From: an uncultured Mailhella sp.
GTDB lineage: Bacteria > Desulfobacterota > Desulfovibrionia > Desulfovibrionales > Desulfovibrionaceae
Direction of reading: 5' to 3'
DNA: 64,000 nt
Assembly (NCBI GenBank): GCA_910578585.1
Contig: CAJTRG010000001.1
Location: forward strand, 207,155-271,154
Shown in pieces: positions 9,701 through 18,477 of the stretch. Below the pieces are notes generated by a model. That model was not told the DNA's origin. It ran no database searches and was given only the letters and a program-made list of their open reading frames with translations. Each line of letters starts with the position of its first letter. The first letter of the stretch is position 1. The position numbers and the translations under genes are program-made.

Positions 9701-12531
9701 AAGATCAAAAAGGCAAAACACTTTTGCAGGTTCGCTATACTGTAGTGGGCGACAGCCAAGTTCAATTTAATGAATATAAGCCTGCTATGCTGCAAGCAAT
9801 TATTGATACAAAAGAATATCAGGCAGGCGAAAATATCAAAATAGCCCTGAAAACTCCGTATGAAGGAATGGGACTCATTACCCTTGAACGCGATAAAGTA
9901 TATGCTGAAAAATGGTTTAGAGCGAAGAAGGGTGACGGTGTTCAATATATTGAAATACCAAAGGATTTAGAAGGTAAAGCCTATCTCAATGTTTTGTATT
10001 TCAGAAATATTGACGACAAGGAAATTTTTGTTGAGCCTTGCGCCAGTGTAGTTCTTCCTTTCACGGTGGATATTTCCAAACGTAAACTCGATGTACAGGT
10101 AACTGTTGGCAGCGGCGCAAAGGATTTTGTTGCTCGCCCCGGACAGGATTTGGAAGTTTCGGTGCAGACAAACGAAGCCGCTAAAGTGCTTGTCTATGCT
10201 GTGGATGAAGGCATTACCCAGCTCACTAATTATAAGTGCCCTGATCCACTCAAAGAACTTTTCTTGAATAGAGCACTTTCTGTGCAGACCTATCAATATT
10301 TGGATATGCTCATGCCGGAATTTTCGCTTATGCAAAAGGAATTGGCAAAATTCGGCGGCGGTGAAAGCCTGATGATGGCAAAAATGGCAAACGCCATGCG
10401 CGATGCCGGAGCAAATCCTTTCAAAGTGAGCAACCATAAGTCAGCCGTTTACTGGTCTGGACTTTTGGATGTGGATAAAAAAGGCACAAACGTAAAAATC
10501 CCTGTTCCAGATACCTATAACGGCAATATGCGCATTTTTGTGGTGGCATGTTCTGACATTAAGGTCAATGCCGTACAAAAAGATGTGTACTGTCAGGCAG
10601 AAGTGATTATTCAGCCTCATGTGCCAGCCTTTGTTGCTCCGAGCGATGAATTTGAAATAACACTTTTACTCACGGATATGCGTAAGGATAAGAGCCAGAA
10701 AAATGTGGAACTTTCCTTTGATTTAGGCAATGCCTTTGAATTTATTGGAGAAAATGTTTCCTCGCTGACTCTTGAAGAAGATAAGCAAAATCTTGTTCAT
10801 GTTCGTGCAAAGGTAAAGGATGAGGCAGATGTTTTAGGCGAAAAAACACTTTTCTTTACTGTACAGGAAAAAAAGAGCGGGCTCAAAGTGACTATGCCTG
10901 TGTCTATTTCTGTGCGTCCGGCTTCTGCTCTTTATAGTTCTGTAGAACTTGGCATGCTTGCAGAAAAGAATTCTGCCTATGCAAAAGAAAGTCTGATGAG
11001 CCGCACCCTTTATCCTCAATTTGCAAGCGTGACCGCAAGCGTATCTTCTGCTCCCATTCCATACGTACAGGCACTTTTGCAGCGCGATACCATGTGCTGG
11101 TATCCAAGTACTGTGCAGCGCGTTGCCAAGGCAATGCCTTTGCTTTATTTGCTGGAACATAAGGAATATGCACCGCTTCTTGAAAAATTTGAAGAAGAGG
11201 CAATTCGCGAACAAATACTGGAATGCTTGAAATTGCTGGAAAGCCGTCAGAATTACCGCGATGTTTTCTATCGTTTTGATCATTATGGGCCTTTGTCAAC
11301 CTATGAACTTTCCTTTGTTTTGGATTTTCTGACCACGGCACGGGAAAAGGGCATTGCTGTACCAAGTTATCTTTTTGATAATGTACTGAACAGCATGCAA
11401 AGAAAGCTTACGCAAATGCCAAAGGATTTGAATGAGGCACGAGCCATTGCTTACGGGGCATGGGGACTCACCAGAAATGGTATTATCACTTCTCAAATCA
11501 TGGCAAACCTGACCACATGGCTGCAGCAAAATGCGCCTGATTGGGAACGCGATATTGTGGCTTCCCTTATGGCTGGTTCCATGAAGCTGATGATGCAGGA
11601 TGAGCTTGCGGATATGTTTGTTGCAAAATATAATCCTGATAGTTTGCAGGAACATACGTATTTTGCATGGTTTGACGGTCTTTGCGAACGAGCTTTGTAT
11701 TTTGAAATCATTACAAAGCATTTTGCGGAAAGACTGGAACATGAAAAGACGCAGCAAATTATGCAGGAAATGTACAGTTTATTGCAGGAATATTTTGCTC
11801 CAAGTTCTGAAGCTTTGGCAATCCGGGCTATTATTGAAAATGGCAGCAGGAAGGAAGTGCAGAATGTGACTGCAAAACTTGCTTTTGTTGATGAAGGCGG
11901 AAAGAGTATTGCGCAAGATGTAACAGAAGAGAAAAACGATTATAGCCAAAGCATTAAACTGGAAAATTCTGCACAAATTGCAGGCGTAAAACGTGTGCAA
12001 ATGGAAGCAGACAAGCCGCTTTTCTATCAAGTCAGCGTAACAGGCTATGATAAAAACCGCTTTGCAGACACTGAAAAGCCGCAAGCCTTTGCCATTACCC
12101 GGGAATTTCGTGATATGGACGGAAATCCAGTCAAGGATTTCCACGCAGGAGATGAAATTGTGGTGGCAATCAAAGGAAAGTCACTCACTGGCAAGGCAGA
12201 ACAAGTGATGATAACCGACATTTTGCCTGCTGCCTTTGAATTTGTAACCACAAAATCCGGTGAAGCGGCAAGCTTTAGAACCATGCAGGGCAAGCCAAAT
12301 GTGGCTGATTTGCAGGAAGCAGATATGCAGGTTGAGTTTGCTGACAGACAGGAAGACAGAGCTTTCTTGTTTGCAACTTTGGAAAATCGTGAAACTGTTT
12401 TCCGCTATAAAGTGCGTGCAGGCAATAAGGGTAATTTCGTTTTACCTGATATCACAGCCCAATCAGTGGAAAATGCATTGCTTTATGCTCGTGATTTGTC
12501 CATACAAGATACCAGAATCATTGCAGAATAA
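6781..12531 (+). CDS. Bacterial alpha-2-macroglobulin family protein, thioester motif absent
   Basis: A 1,916-residue secreted protein. Residues 1-24 form a Sec signal peptide ending SFAFA without a lipobox cysteine, so it is probably periplasmic and soluble. The body has the MG-domain architecture of YfhM/MG2 proteins. At the place where thioester-bearing members have CLEQ, this protein reads CWYP (residues 1439-1442, codons 11095-11106), so no internal thioester can form; it resembles the thioester-less MagD-like group. Bacterial macroglobulins are thought to trap proteases in the periplasm. The next gene, pbpC, starts three bases after the stop: the classic yfhM-pbpC pairing, suggesting defence coupled to cell-wall repair. 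Confidence 0.88.
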   Translation: MKALKKIVFLSFLMICMSSSFAFAKNTVENIRYLLEQTAYNEQTEQEILRIVQGKDPVYLYFSADEQICKEKYGKKAYEICNRSFQNVFPGTEQIKLTPAMEGKWEWTSDTSLVFYPAKEWQADTKYSVEFGEEALPKLTVLTKPVTFTTQAFRPEITADFKFDPEHIETMIITGSISFNYKVEEEQAKEKLRIVSGTAKTVSLGKMETNFHNNTLYFSLPVLKVSDRAEEVKIELPAGLQAENGGKLAKTYEYVVKTPPKNEIFKIVGCEAGIENLPNLSVKQNIVVEFSLPVLSKQFSSKNMKAVLLPRDKVQVKEGDKENPPYNWWTFTEITSDVLKKSEPLKLNIMNNADEAARFLMLAPESDIEAGRCALITFSAPIEGPEGFVLDKGIDLLVHFKSLDSTVKIMQKGSLLSLHGDKKLSLYARNADKLHYEVRQIRPEFINSYVPLLRQAQYDEVYGYQLDTMSIVHEGDLPLAFVNAEKAQFSSLDLAPYVKNDKGFFHVTVTAQKGDMTVARDERFIMLSDLGLIVKADENQEHVKAYIMSLPTGKPIGGVKVEVLGANGIALFSGKTDRNGIVSLPSLQGFEREKQVTAIAASYKDDMAVLPFVDYQFALRPQNKINTAGKIFSENSLNGFIFTQRDIYRAGETAYFGFILKQGDLGKTALENVPLTGTVYASNGQMISKEKITLSRQGMGEFSCKLPDNAVSGVYNFQIEKADTSALLVSKDFHVMDFTPDTIKAQIINSLESKKYWYNKEDLQDTVYTVSVQNLFGSPAINNTVNAKLIASPMRFSFDGEYSAFKFYDASKADKTNVQELGKTTTDAKGQAQIKLDTSAIADESLVLTLQADVQDAQGGSSISVKNVLNVSPLAAVVGYKTQSNLDFLTQNEKANLAIIALDALAKPYAMGELALELYESELVKSLVKVDGKYQYTKVRREKLLSETKIKLEAKVLDLKLDTANVGDKLLVLKDQKGKTLLQVRYTVVGDSQVQFNEYKPAMLQAIIDTKEYQAGENIKIALKTPYEGMGLITLERDKVYAEKWFRAKKGDGVQYIEIPKDLEGKAYLNVLYFRNIDDKEIFVEPCASVVLPFTVDISKRKLDVQVTVGSGAKDFVARPGQDLEVSVQTNEAAKVLVYAVDEGITQLTNYKCPDPLKELFLNRALSVQTYQYLDMLMPEFSLMQKELAKFGGGESLMMAKMANAMRDAGANPFKVSNHKSAVYWSGLLDVDKKGTNVKIPVPDTYNGNMRIFVVACSDIKVNAVQKDVYCQAEVIIQPHVPAFVAPSDEFEITLLLTDMRKDKSQKNVELSFDLGNAFEFIGENVSSLTLEEDKQNLVHVRAKVKDEADVLGEKTLFFTVQEKKSGLKVTMPVSISVRPASALYSSVELGMLAEKNSAYAKESLMSRTLYPQFASVTASVSSAPIPYVQALLQRDTMCWYPSTVQRVAKAMPLLYLLEHKEYAPLLEKFEEEAIREQILECLKLLESRQNYRDVFYRFDHYGPLSTYELSFVLDFLTTAREKGIAVPSYLFDNVLNSMQRKLTQMPKDLNEARAIAYGAWGLTRNGIITSQIMANLTTWLQQNAPDWERDIVASLMAGSMKLMMQDELADMFVAKYNPDSLQEHTYFAWFDGLCERALYFEIITKHFAERLEHEKTQQIMQEMYSLLQEYFAPSSEALAIRAIIENGSRKEVQNVTAKLAFVDEGGKSIAQDVTEEKNDYSQSIKLENSAQIAGVKRVQMEADKPLFYQVSVTGYDKNRFADTEKPQAFAITREFRDMDGNPVKDFHAGDEIVVAIKGKSLTGKAEQVMITDILPAAFEFVTTKSGEAASFRTMQGKPNVADLQEADMQVEFADRQEDRAFLFATLENRETVFRYKVRAGNKGNFVLPDITAQSVENALLYARDLSIQDTRIIAE

Positions 12532-12534
12532 TCT

Positions 12535-14889
12535 ATGTTAAAACAACTGGGTACAAGATTTAAAACCAAAAAAATGCGTATGCTTTTGGTTTTGCTTGTA
12601 CCCTTTTTCCTCTTTATTGTCAGCATTGTTTTGAGCGCGAAGCCGGATCTTTATGAAAAGGCAGAGTTTTCCTGGCTTGTTCGGGACAGGCATGGCGAAC
12701 GTCTTTGGCTAAGTTTAAGTGAAGACCAAAAATACCGTTATTTTGTGCCGTTAAAACAAATTCCTGGTGATATCATTGAAGCAACGATGCTGTATGAGGA
12801 CAGGGATTTTTATACGCATTGCGGGGTAAATTTTTTCTCCATAGCACGGGCTGCTTACAGTATGCTTGGAGGCGGGCGCAGGATCGGCGCGTCAACCATT
12901 ACCATGCAGTTGGTGCGTCTTTCCGAGCAGGCAAAAACAGATACTTTTTTCAAAAAGATATGGCAGATTTGGCGGGCTTTTGTCTATGAATACCACTATT
13001 CCAAAGAGGAAATTTTAGAAGCCTATTTGAATTTGGCTCCTTATGGTTCCAATGTGGAGGGCATAGGAGCAGGGGCATATGTTTGGTTTCACAAGGAGCT
13101 ATCAGCGCTGAATCTTGCAGAAATCATTGCTCTTGTGACTATTCCGCAAAATCCCAGAGCAAGAAATCCGCTCAAGCAGCCAAATCCGGTCTGGGATAGG
13201 GCACGGGAGCGTTTATTTAGTGTATGGGATGAGGAAAAGCCCAGTCCCTATAATGCATTTTTTGCGAAATTGCCGCTGACAGTCTTTGCGCCTAAAAATT
13301 TACCCTTTCATTGTCCCCATGCAGTTTTAGAAGTATATAAAAATCGTCCGCAAAATAAGGCTCAGTTTCCAGAACTGCAAGAAATTAAAACCAGTCTGGA
13401 TTTGACCCTGCAAGCAGAATTGGAGCGGATTTTAACCGGCTATGTGGCGGATAAAAAAGCTTATGGTATTCATAACGGCGCAATAGTGCTGGCAAATTGG
13501 CAAACAGGGGAAATTTTATCGCTGGTGGGTTCAGCCAATTTTTATAATGAGGCTATCAGCGGGCAAATTGACGGAACGAATATTCCCCGCTCCTATGGTT
13601 CAACGCTCAAGCCTTTTATTTATGCCCTTGCCCTGGAGCAGGGACTCATCCATTCCAAAAGTATTTTACTCGATACTGAGCGCAATTTTGCCGGTTACGA
13701 ACCTGAAAATTCAGACGGGCGTTTTGTGGGGTCGCTTTATGCAGATGATGCGCTCAAAAACAGCAGAAACATTCCTGCCATTTATTTAGCTGAACAATTA
13801 AAGTCCCCTGATTTATATGGTTTTTTGCAAAAGGCAAATATTATTTTGCCCTATAAGAAGGAGCATTATGGACTTGCCCTTGTCTTGGGGGGTGCAGAGC
13901 TTCGTTTGCGCGAACTTGCAAGTCTCTATGCCATGCTTGCTAATCGGGGTTTTTATAAGAAGCTGAGTTATTATCCGCAGTCTCCTCATAATGCGGAAAA
14001 GCCAGAGCCGCTTCTTAGTTCAGAAGCAAGCTATATTGTGCTCAAAATGCTGGAAACAAAATCACCGTATCCTTTTAGTTCAGTGATTTCTTCATGGAAA
14101 ACAGGTACTTCCAATGGGCAGCGTGATGCTTTAACTGCGGGGATATTGGGTCCCTATGTTTTGGTTGTCTGGATTGGAAATTTTGATGCAAGTCCTAATC
14201 CCAATTTTATTGGGGCAAATGTGGCTTTGCCCTTATTCTTTCAGGCTGCGGAAAAATTGCAGCAAATGCAGGGAGGTCTTGATAAGTCCTGGTATACAAA
14301 GGATAAACTCAACGTCAAAGAAATAGAAGTGTGTGCTTCAACCGGTGATATCAATCTTTCTTTATGCGCGGATATGCCCAAAGTGCAGGCGTATTTTATT
14401 CCCGGTAAATCGCCTATAAAGGATACGGGCGTACTTCGGAAAATCCTTATCAATAAAGAGACGGGCCTTCGCGAATGCAAAGAAATTGCGGGCGTGACAG
14501 AGGAAAAAGTTTATGAGTTTTGGTCAGTTGAGCTGCAGCGCTTATTTGCCAAAGCGGGTATTCATAAAAAGCCCATTCCGCCCTACAGCTTGCAGTGTCT
14601 GCATGAAATTCAGCCTTATCAGGGGAGGACTCCGCAAATTATTTCTCCGGTCAAAGGTGTTTTATATCAGCAGGATATAAAAAATTCACAAGAAATTTCT
14701 TTGCTGGCGGATGTGGATCCTGATGTTCATCTTGTGCATTGGTTTGTGGATGATAGTTATCTTGGCTATACGGAGAGGAATGTGGGCTTGAGTTATGTAC
14801 CCACCGTGGGCATGCATACGGTTTATGCAGTGGATGAGTTTGGGCGTTCCAGTTATTTTTCCTTTAAAGTGGAAAAAGCAAGTTTCTAG
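12535..14889 (+). CDS. pbpC: Penicillin-binding protein 1C
   Basis: A 784-residue bifunctional peptidoglycan synthase. One N-terminal membrane anchor (about residues 14-34) precedes a GT51 transglycosylase domain (EDRDFYTH, GASTITMQL), then the transpeptidase domain with SxxK (GSTLKPF), SxN (NSRNIP) and KTGT (SWKTGTS) motifs, and a C-terminal BiPBP_C-type domain (ISPVKGVLY region). It is three bases downstream of the macroglobulin gene and surely co-transcribed with it. PBP1C enzymes polymerise glycan; their transpeptidase activity varies. Confidence 0.92.
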   Translation: MLKQLGTRFKTKKMRMLLVLLVPFFLFIVSIVLSAKPDLYEKAEFSWLVRDRHGERLWLSLSEDQKYRYFVPLKQIPGDIIEATMLYEDRDFYTHCGVNFFSIARAAYSMLGGGRRIGASTITMQLVRLSEQAKTDTFFKKIWQIWRAFVYEYHYSKEEILEAYLNLAPYGSNVEGIGAGAYVWFHKELSALNLAEIIALVTIPQNPRARNPLKQPNPVWDRARERLFSVWDEEKPSPYNAFFAKLPLTVFAPKNLPFHCPHAVLEVYKNRPQNKAQFPELQEIKTSLDLTLQAELERILTGYVADKKAYGIHNGAIVLANWQTGEILSLVGSANFYNEAISGQIDGTNIPRSYGSTLKPFIYALALEQGLIHSKSILLDTERNFAGYEPENSDGRFVGSLYADDALKNSRNIPAIYLAEQLKSPDLYGFLQKANIILPYKKEHYGLALVLGGAELRLRELASLYAMLANRGFYKKLSYYPQSPHNAEKPEPLLSSEASYIVLKMLETKSPYPFSSVISSWKTGTSNGQRDALTAGILGPYVLVVWIGNFDASPNPNFIGANVALPLFFQAAEKLQQMQGGLDKSWYTKDKLNVKEIEVCASTGDINLSLCADMPKVQAYFIPGKSPIKDTGVLRKILINKETGLRECKEIAGVTEEKVYEFWSVELQRLFAKAGIHKKPIPPYSLQCLHEIQPYQGRTPQIISPVKGVLYQQDIKNSQEISLLADVDPDVHLVHWFVDDSYLGYTERNVGLSYVPTVGMHTVYAVDEFGRSSYFSFKVEKASF

Positions 14890-15044
14890 ACTTTTTCCAG
14901 ACTTTTTTAATTTAATTTTGTTTAAGTTTTTAAGCAAAATAATTGCCTGAAATCATGTTAATAATTTGTTAAATGAATGATTAATAATAAGAAAATATTA
15001 TTATAACTATGTAAAAAGATTGCACTTAAAATTTTTATCCTTAT

Positions 15045-15072
15045 TTGACTTTAAAAAATTTTTGAATATAAA
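15045..15072 (+). promoter_or_regulatory. Promoter of the riboswitch-nrdD transcript
   Basis: TTGACT (15045-15050), a 16-base spacer and TATAAA (15067-15072). The predicted start near 15079 falls just before the first stem of the riboswitch, which supports it. Confidence 0.6.
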
Positions 15073-15078
15073 AAAACA

Positions 15079-15306
15079 AAGAGATGAAGCAAACTGCTTC
15101 AGGGAAAACGGTGTAATTCCGTTGCGGACCCCGCCGCTGTGACCCGGACATTTTTTGTACTATGCCACTGAATTTTTTTGGGAAGGCACAAAAAAATGGA
15201 TGAAGGGAAGCCAGAAGACCGATCTCATAAATACAGGGAAATCTTTCGAGGAAATAAAGATTTTTCGCTCTTGTCCTGTATGTGTGAGATCATACAGGTT
15301 TTTTCA
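15079..15306 (+). promoter_or_regulatory. Cobalamin (B12) riboswitch with terminator expression platform
   Basis: The aptamer core carries the conserved blocks: GGGAAAACGGTG, CCCGCCGCTGTGA, GCCACTG and the B12-box-like GAAGCCAGAAGACC (15208-15220). The P1 strands are GAGAT (15081-15085) and ATCTC (15222-15226). An intrinsic terminator follows: CCTGTATG/CATACAGG (15275-15298) and six T. The segment 15221-15237 (GATCTCATAAATACAGG) is complementary to 15275-15291 with one mismatch and one wobble, an antiterminator that excludes both P1 and the terminator. B12 binding should therefore stop transcription of nrdD, the B12-independent reductase. Confidence 0.9.
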
Positions 15307-15338
15307 TTTAAAGGGGAATTCACTTTTTGCAGGTGCAT

Positions 15339-17690
15339 ATGGAAAAGCGGATTAGTAGTATTATTAAACGGGATGGAAAAAAAGAATCCTACAATGAAGC
15401 TAAAATTCAAGCTGCTATTTTTAAAGCTGCCAAGGCTGTGGATGGTGTGGATGAAGACAAGGCGCGGATTTTGGCCTATAAAGTTCAGGCGTATATCCTT
15501 GAAAATGGTATTGGCGAGCTTGAATTTGCAGATAATTCCATTGAATTTTATAAAGTAAATATTGAAGATGTGCAGGATAGTGTTGAAAAAGTCCTTATTG
15601 AAAATCAACACGCAAGAACTGCCAAAGCCTATATTTTATATCGTAAGAAAAGAAGTGATGTTCGCGATGCCTCAGGGGCACTCATGAAGCTCATGAAAGA
15701 GCTGACCTTTTCTGACAGTAAACATTGCGAAACAAAACGCGAAAATGCCAATATTGACGGCAATTCCACCATGGGCACCATGCTGAAATACGGCAGTGAA
15801 ATTGCCAAAGATTTTAATAAAAAATTTCTTATCCGCGAAGAGCATGTTAAAGCCTATGATGAAGGCATTATCCATATTCATGATATGGATTTTTATGCGC
15901 TGACTTTGAACTGTCTGCAAATTGATGTGGGCAGACTCTTGGATTCTGGCTTTAATACCGGGCATGGAGCTTTACGTTCCCCTGGCAGTATTGGTTCTGC
16001 GGCAACCCTTGTCTGCATTATTATTCAAAGCAATCAAAATGAAATGTTTGGCGGGCAGTCTGTGCCCACATTGGATTTTAGCCTTGCGCCCTATGTTGCC
16101 CGTTCCTATGCAAAAAATATTCTTTTGTTTTTAGATGCACAATGTGATGATGAGGAACTGACTGCTGATGTAAAAGCTGCCATAAACGCCTATATGGAAA
16201 CACATCGGCATTTAATGAATGATGAGGCAAAGAAGGTTTTACTGCAAATTTTAGCTGATTACGCGCAAAAGTATGAGCTTAAAATTGACGGTGAAAAAGC
16301 CCTTGCCTTTGCCTATAAGAAAACGGATAAAGACACTTATCAGGCTATGGAGGCAATGATCCATAACCTTTGCACCCTCAATTCCCGGGCAGGAAGTCAG
16401 GTGCCTTTTTCTTCCTTGAATACCGGCATGGATATTTCAGAAGAAGGCCGCATGGTGACGAAGAATCTTTTCCTTGCCACAGAAGCAGGGCTTGGCAATG
16501 GGGAAACTCCTATTTTCCCTATTTCCATTTTCAGCATGAAGCAGGGAATCAATAGAAAAGGCGATCCAAACTATGATTTATTTCGTTTGGCTTGCCGCTG
16601 TTCAGCAAAAAGATTATTCCCTAATTTCAATAATATAGATGCAAGTTTCAACAGTATTTATTATAACGGCAAACCTGAAACCATTTGCGCGGTTATGGGC
16701 TGCCGTACCCGTGTGCTTGGCAATGATTATGATCCAAGCAAGGCAATAACCCCGGGACGCGGCAATTTATCCTTTACAACCGTGAACTTGCCTTATCTTG
16801 CTTTACTTGCCCGTGCTGAAAATCCGTCTCTCAAGGGGGAAGCCCTTTTTGAAGCGTTTATGGAAACTGCAAAACAATATATTCAGCTTGTTTTCGCGCA
16901 GTTATTGGATAGATTTGAAATTCAGGCCAAACGCGTTGCCCGTAATTATCCATTTCTTATGGGGCAGGGCGTTTATGTGGGCAGTGAAAATTTGTGTCCA
17001 GATGATGAAATCCGTGAAGTGATTAAGCATGGTACTTTATCCATTGGTTTTATTGGTCTTGCTGAATGTTTGATTGCTCTTTTTGGCAAGCACCATGGCG
17101 AAGATGCGGCTGTCAATGAACAGGGCATGCGGATTATTAAATATTTTTATGATGCCTGCAAAGAAGAAACAAAACGCACCGGGCTTAATTTCAGTCTCAT
17201 TGCCAGTCCGGCTGAGGGCTGTTCCGGGCGTCTGCTGCGTTTGACACGCGATAGATTTGGGGTTTTAGAAGGTATAACAGACCGTGATTATTTCACCAAT
17301 TCATTCCATGTGCCTGTGTATTTCCCCATTCGTGCTTGGGATAAAATCCAAATTGAAGCTGGCTATCATAAATATTGTCTGGCGGGTGCAATCAGCTATA
17401 TCGAAGTTGCTGAGGATTTATCCCCGAATATCGATGCTTTTGAGACCATTGTGACGGCAATGGCTGATGCGGACATGGGCTATTTTTCCATCAATCACCC
17501 TGTGGATCGCGACCCTGTGTGCGGCTATGTGGGAATTATCGGCGATACCTGCCCGCGCTGCGGACGCCGCGACGGAGAGGGCTTGCCTTTATCTGTTTTG
17601 AAGAAGGTGCAGGGCTATAGTCCAGACCCTAAATATGCCCGCGTTCATGCAACAATCCAGGAAGAAAACGATACGTTACCGAATAAATAG
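15339..17690 (+). CDS. nrdD: Anaerobic (class III) ribonucleoside-triphosphate reductase, large part
   Basis: About 783 residues from the ATG at 15339 (a TTG at 15327 is an alternative). An N-terminal ATP-cone (IIKRDGKKESYNEAKIQ) is followed by the ten-stranded barrel (GHGALRSPGSIGSAA, FGGQSVPTLDF). Near the end, DPVCGYVG...CPRCG is best read as the zinc-binding site, with the first Cys of the usual CxxC replaced by Asp. The reading frame then stops without the usual arginine-valine-x-glycine-tyrosine radical loop; that loop is in the next small ORF. It reduces NTPs to dNTPs anaerobically and is regulated by the B12 riboswitch upstream. Confidence 0.93.
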   Translation: MEKRISSIIKRDGKKESYNEAKIQAAIFKAAKAVDGVDEDKARILAYKVQAYILENGIGELEFADNSIEFYKVNIEDVQDSVEKVLIENQHARTAKAYILYRKKRSDVRDASGALMKLMKELTFSDSKHCETKRENANIDGNSTMGTMLKYGSEIAKDFNKKFLIREEHVKAYDEGIIHIHDMDFYALTLNCLQIDVGRLLDSGFNTGHGALRSPGSIGSAATLVCIIIQSNQNEMFGGQSVPTLDFSLAPYVARSYAKNILLFLDAQCDDEELTADVKAAINAYMETHRHLMNDEAKKVLLQILADYAQKYELKIDGEKALAFAYKKTDKDTYQAMEAMIHNLCTLNSRAGSQVPFSSLNTGMDISEEGRMVTKNLFLATEAGLGNGETPIFPISIFSMKQGINRKGDPNYDLFRLACRCSAKRLFPNFNNIDASFNSIYYNGKPETICAVMGCRTRVLGNDYDPSKAITPGRGNLSFTTVNLPYLALLARAENPSLKGEALFEAFMETAKQYIQLVFAQLLDRFEIQAKRVARNYPFLMGQGVYVGSENLCPDDEIREVIKHGTLSIGFIGLAECLIALFGKHHGEDAAVNEQGMRIIKYFYDACKEETKRTGLNFSLIASPAEGCSGRLLRLTRDRFGVLEGITDRDYFTNSFHVPVYFPIRAWDKIQIEAGYHKYCLAGAISYIEVAEDLSPNIDAFETIVTAMADADMGYFSINHPVDRDPVCGYVGIIGDTCPRCGRRDGEGLPLSVLKKVQGYSPDPKYARVHATIQEENDTLPNK

Positions 17691-17699
17691 GAGTAGAAA

Positions 17700-17876
17700 A
17701 TGCAAACACAACAAGTAAAGGATGAAATTATTGGCGAAGGAGTTCATTTTTCAAGAATTCGCCGTATTACTGGATATTTGGTAGGCGATATGGACAGATG
17801 GAACGATGCTAAACGCGCGGAAGAAGCAGACAGAGTAAAGCATTTTACCCATAAAGACTGCATATGCAAGCATTAG
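17700..17876 (+). CDS. Separate glycyl-radical C-terminal domain of NrdD
   Basis: A 58-residue ORF with its own ribosome-binding sequence (AGGAG six bases before the ATG). The block RRITGYLVGDMDRWNDAKR, continuing to DRVKH, aligns with the extreme C-terminus of NrdD proteins, where RVCGYLG holds the radical glycine; here the candidate is Gly25 (codon 17772-17774). A CIC pair lies just before the stop. It begins nine bases after the nrdD stop and overlaps nrdG by 13 bases. The radical domain therefore appears to be a free subunit, reminiscent in principle of the YfiD/GrcA spare domain. The homology call is from motif reading only. Confidence 0.75.
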   Translation: MQTQQVKDEIIGEGVHFSRIRRITGYLVGDMDRWNDAKRAEEADRVKHFTHKDCICKH

Positions 17877-18406
17877 ATTTGACTTCAGAAGAGTATGAGC
17901 TTTTAGAAAATACCCCTGTTCGGCTGGCAGGCTTTCAGCATGAAAGTGTTGTGGATGGGCCGGGGCTAAGAACAACGATATTTTTTCAAGGCTGTGATTT
18001 TCATTGTCCTGGCTGCCACAATGAAGTTACCCATGATAAAAGTAAGGGCAAACTGGTTACTGCCTATGCTGTTTATGAAGAAATATATGAAAGCAAGCTG
18101 GCAGGTGGCGTGACCTTTTCCGGGGGAGAACCTTTTTTACAGGAAGAGGCCTTACTTGCTCTTGCAAAAGTTTGCAAGGCAAAAGGGCGGCATATTATTA
18201 TTTATACAGGCCATGAAGTGGGAGAACTTTTGACTGTTTGTTCAGATGAAAGAGCAAAGCTTCGACGTGAAATTTTGCAGTATGCTGACATGGTGATAAC
18301 AGGACGTTTTGTGCAAAAACTTAAAACCCTGGAAATGCCCTTTGTGGGAAGTTCCAATCAGGAAATACATGAATTGGCTGTGCATAATCCCTGGCAAGAA
18401 GAGTAA
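17864..18406 (+). CDS. nrdG: Anaerobic ribonucleotide reductase activating protein (radical SAM)
   Basis: A 180-residue NrdG-type activase. The radical SAM cluster motif is C44/C48/C51 (CDFHCPGCHNE), followed by the glycine-rich SGGEPFLQ motif that binds S-adenosylmethionine. It generates the glycyl radical on the reductase. Its start overlaps the end of the small glycyl-domain ORF by 13 bases, implying translational coupling of activase and radical-bearing subunit. Confidence 0.93.
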   Translation: MQALDLTSEEYELLENTPVRLAGFQHESVVDGPGLRTTIFFQGCDFHCPGCHNEVTHDKSKGKLVTAYAVYEEIYESKLAGGVTFSGGEPFLQEEALLALAKVCKAKGRHIIIYTGHEVGELLTVCSDERAKLRREILQYADMVITGRFVQKLKTLEMPFVGSSNQEIHELAVHNPWQEE

Positions 18407-18425
18407 AAATACTATGATAAAATGA

Positions 18426-18450
18426 AAAAGCCCTGTAAAAGGGCTTTTCT
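18426..18450. terminator. Bidirectional terminator between nrdG and plsY
   Basis: AAAAGCCC/GGGCTTTT, an 8-bp stem with a seven-base loop. The A-rich left and T-rich right flanks allow it to work for nrdG on the plus strand and plsY on the minus strand, whose ends converge here. Confidence 0.8.
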
Positions 18451-18477
18451 TGTATGCAGTATCTGGAAAATATTCTT

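Noticed and set aside
15155..15611. Short ORFs overlapping the B12 riboswitch on both strands
   Set aside because: They run through conserved riboswitch stems and the start of nrdD and show no protein features.
17515..17570. VCGYVG in the large NrdD as the radical glycine loop
   Set aside because: It is followed directly by CPRCG and precedes the position of the loop in other NrdD proteins, so it fits the zinc site better; the small ORF has the full loop plus downstream block.
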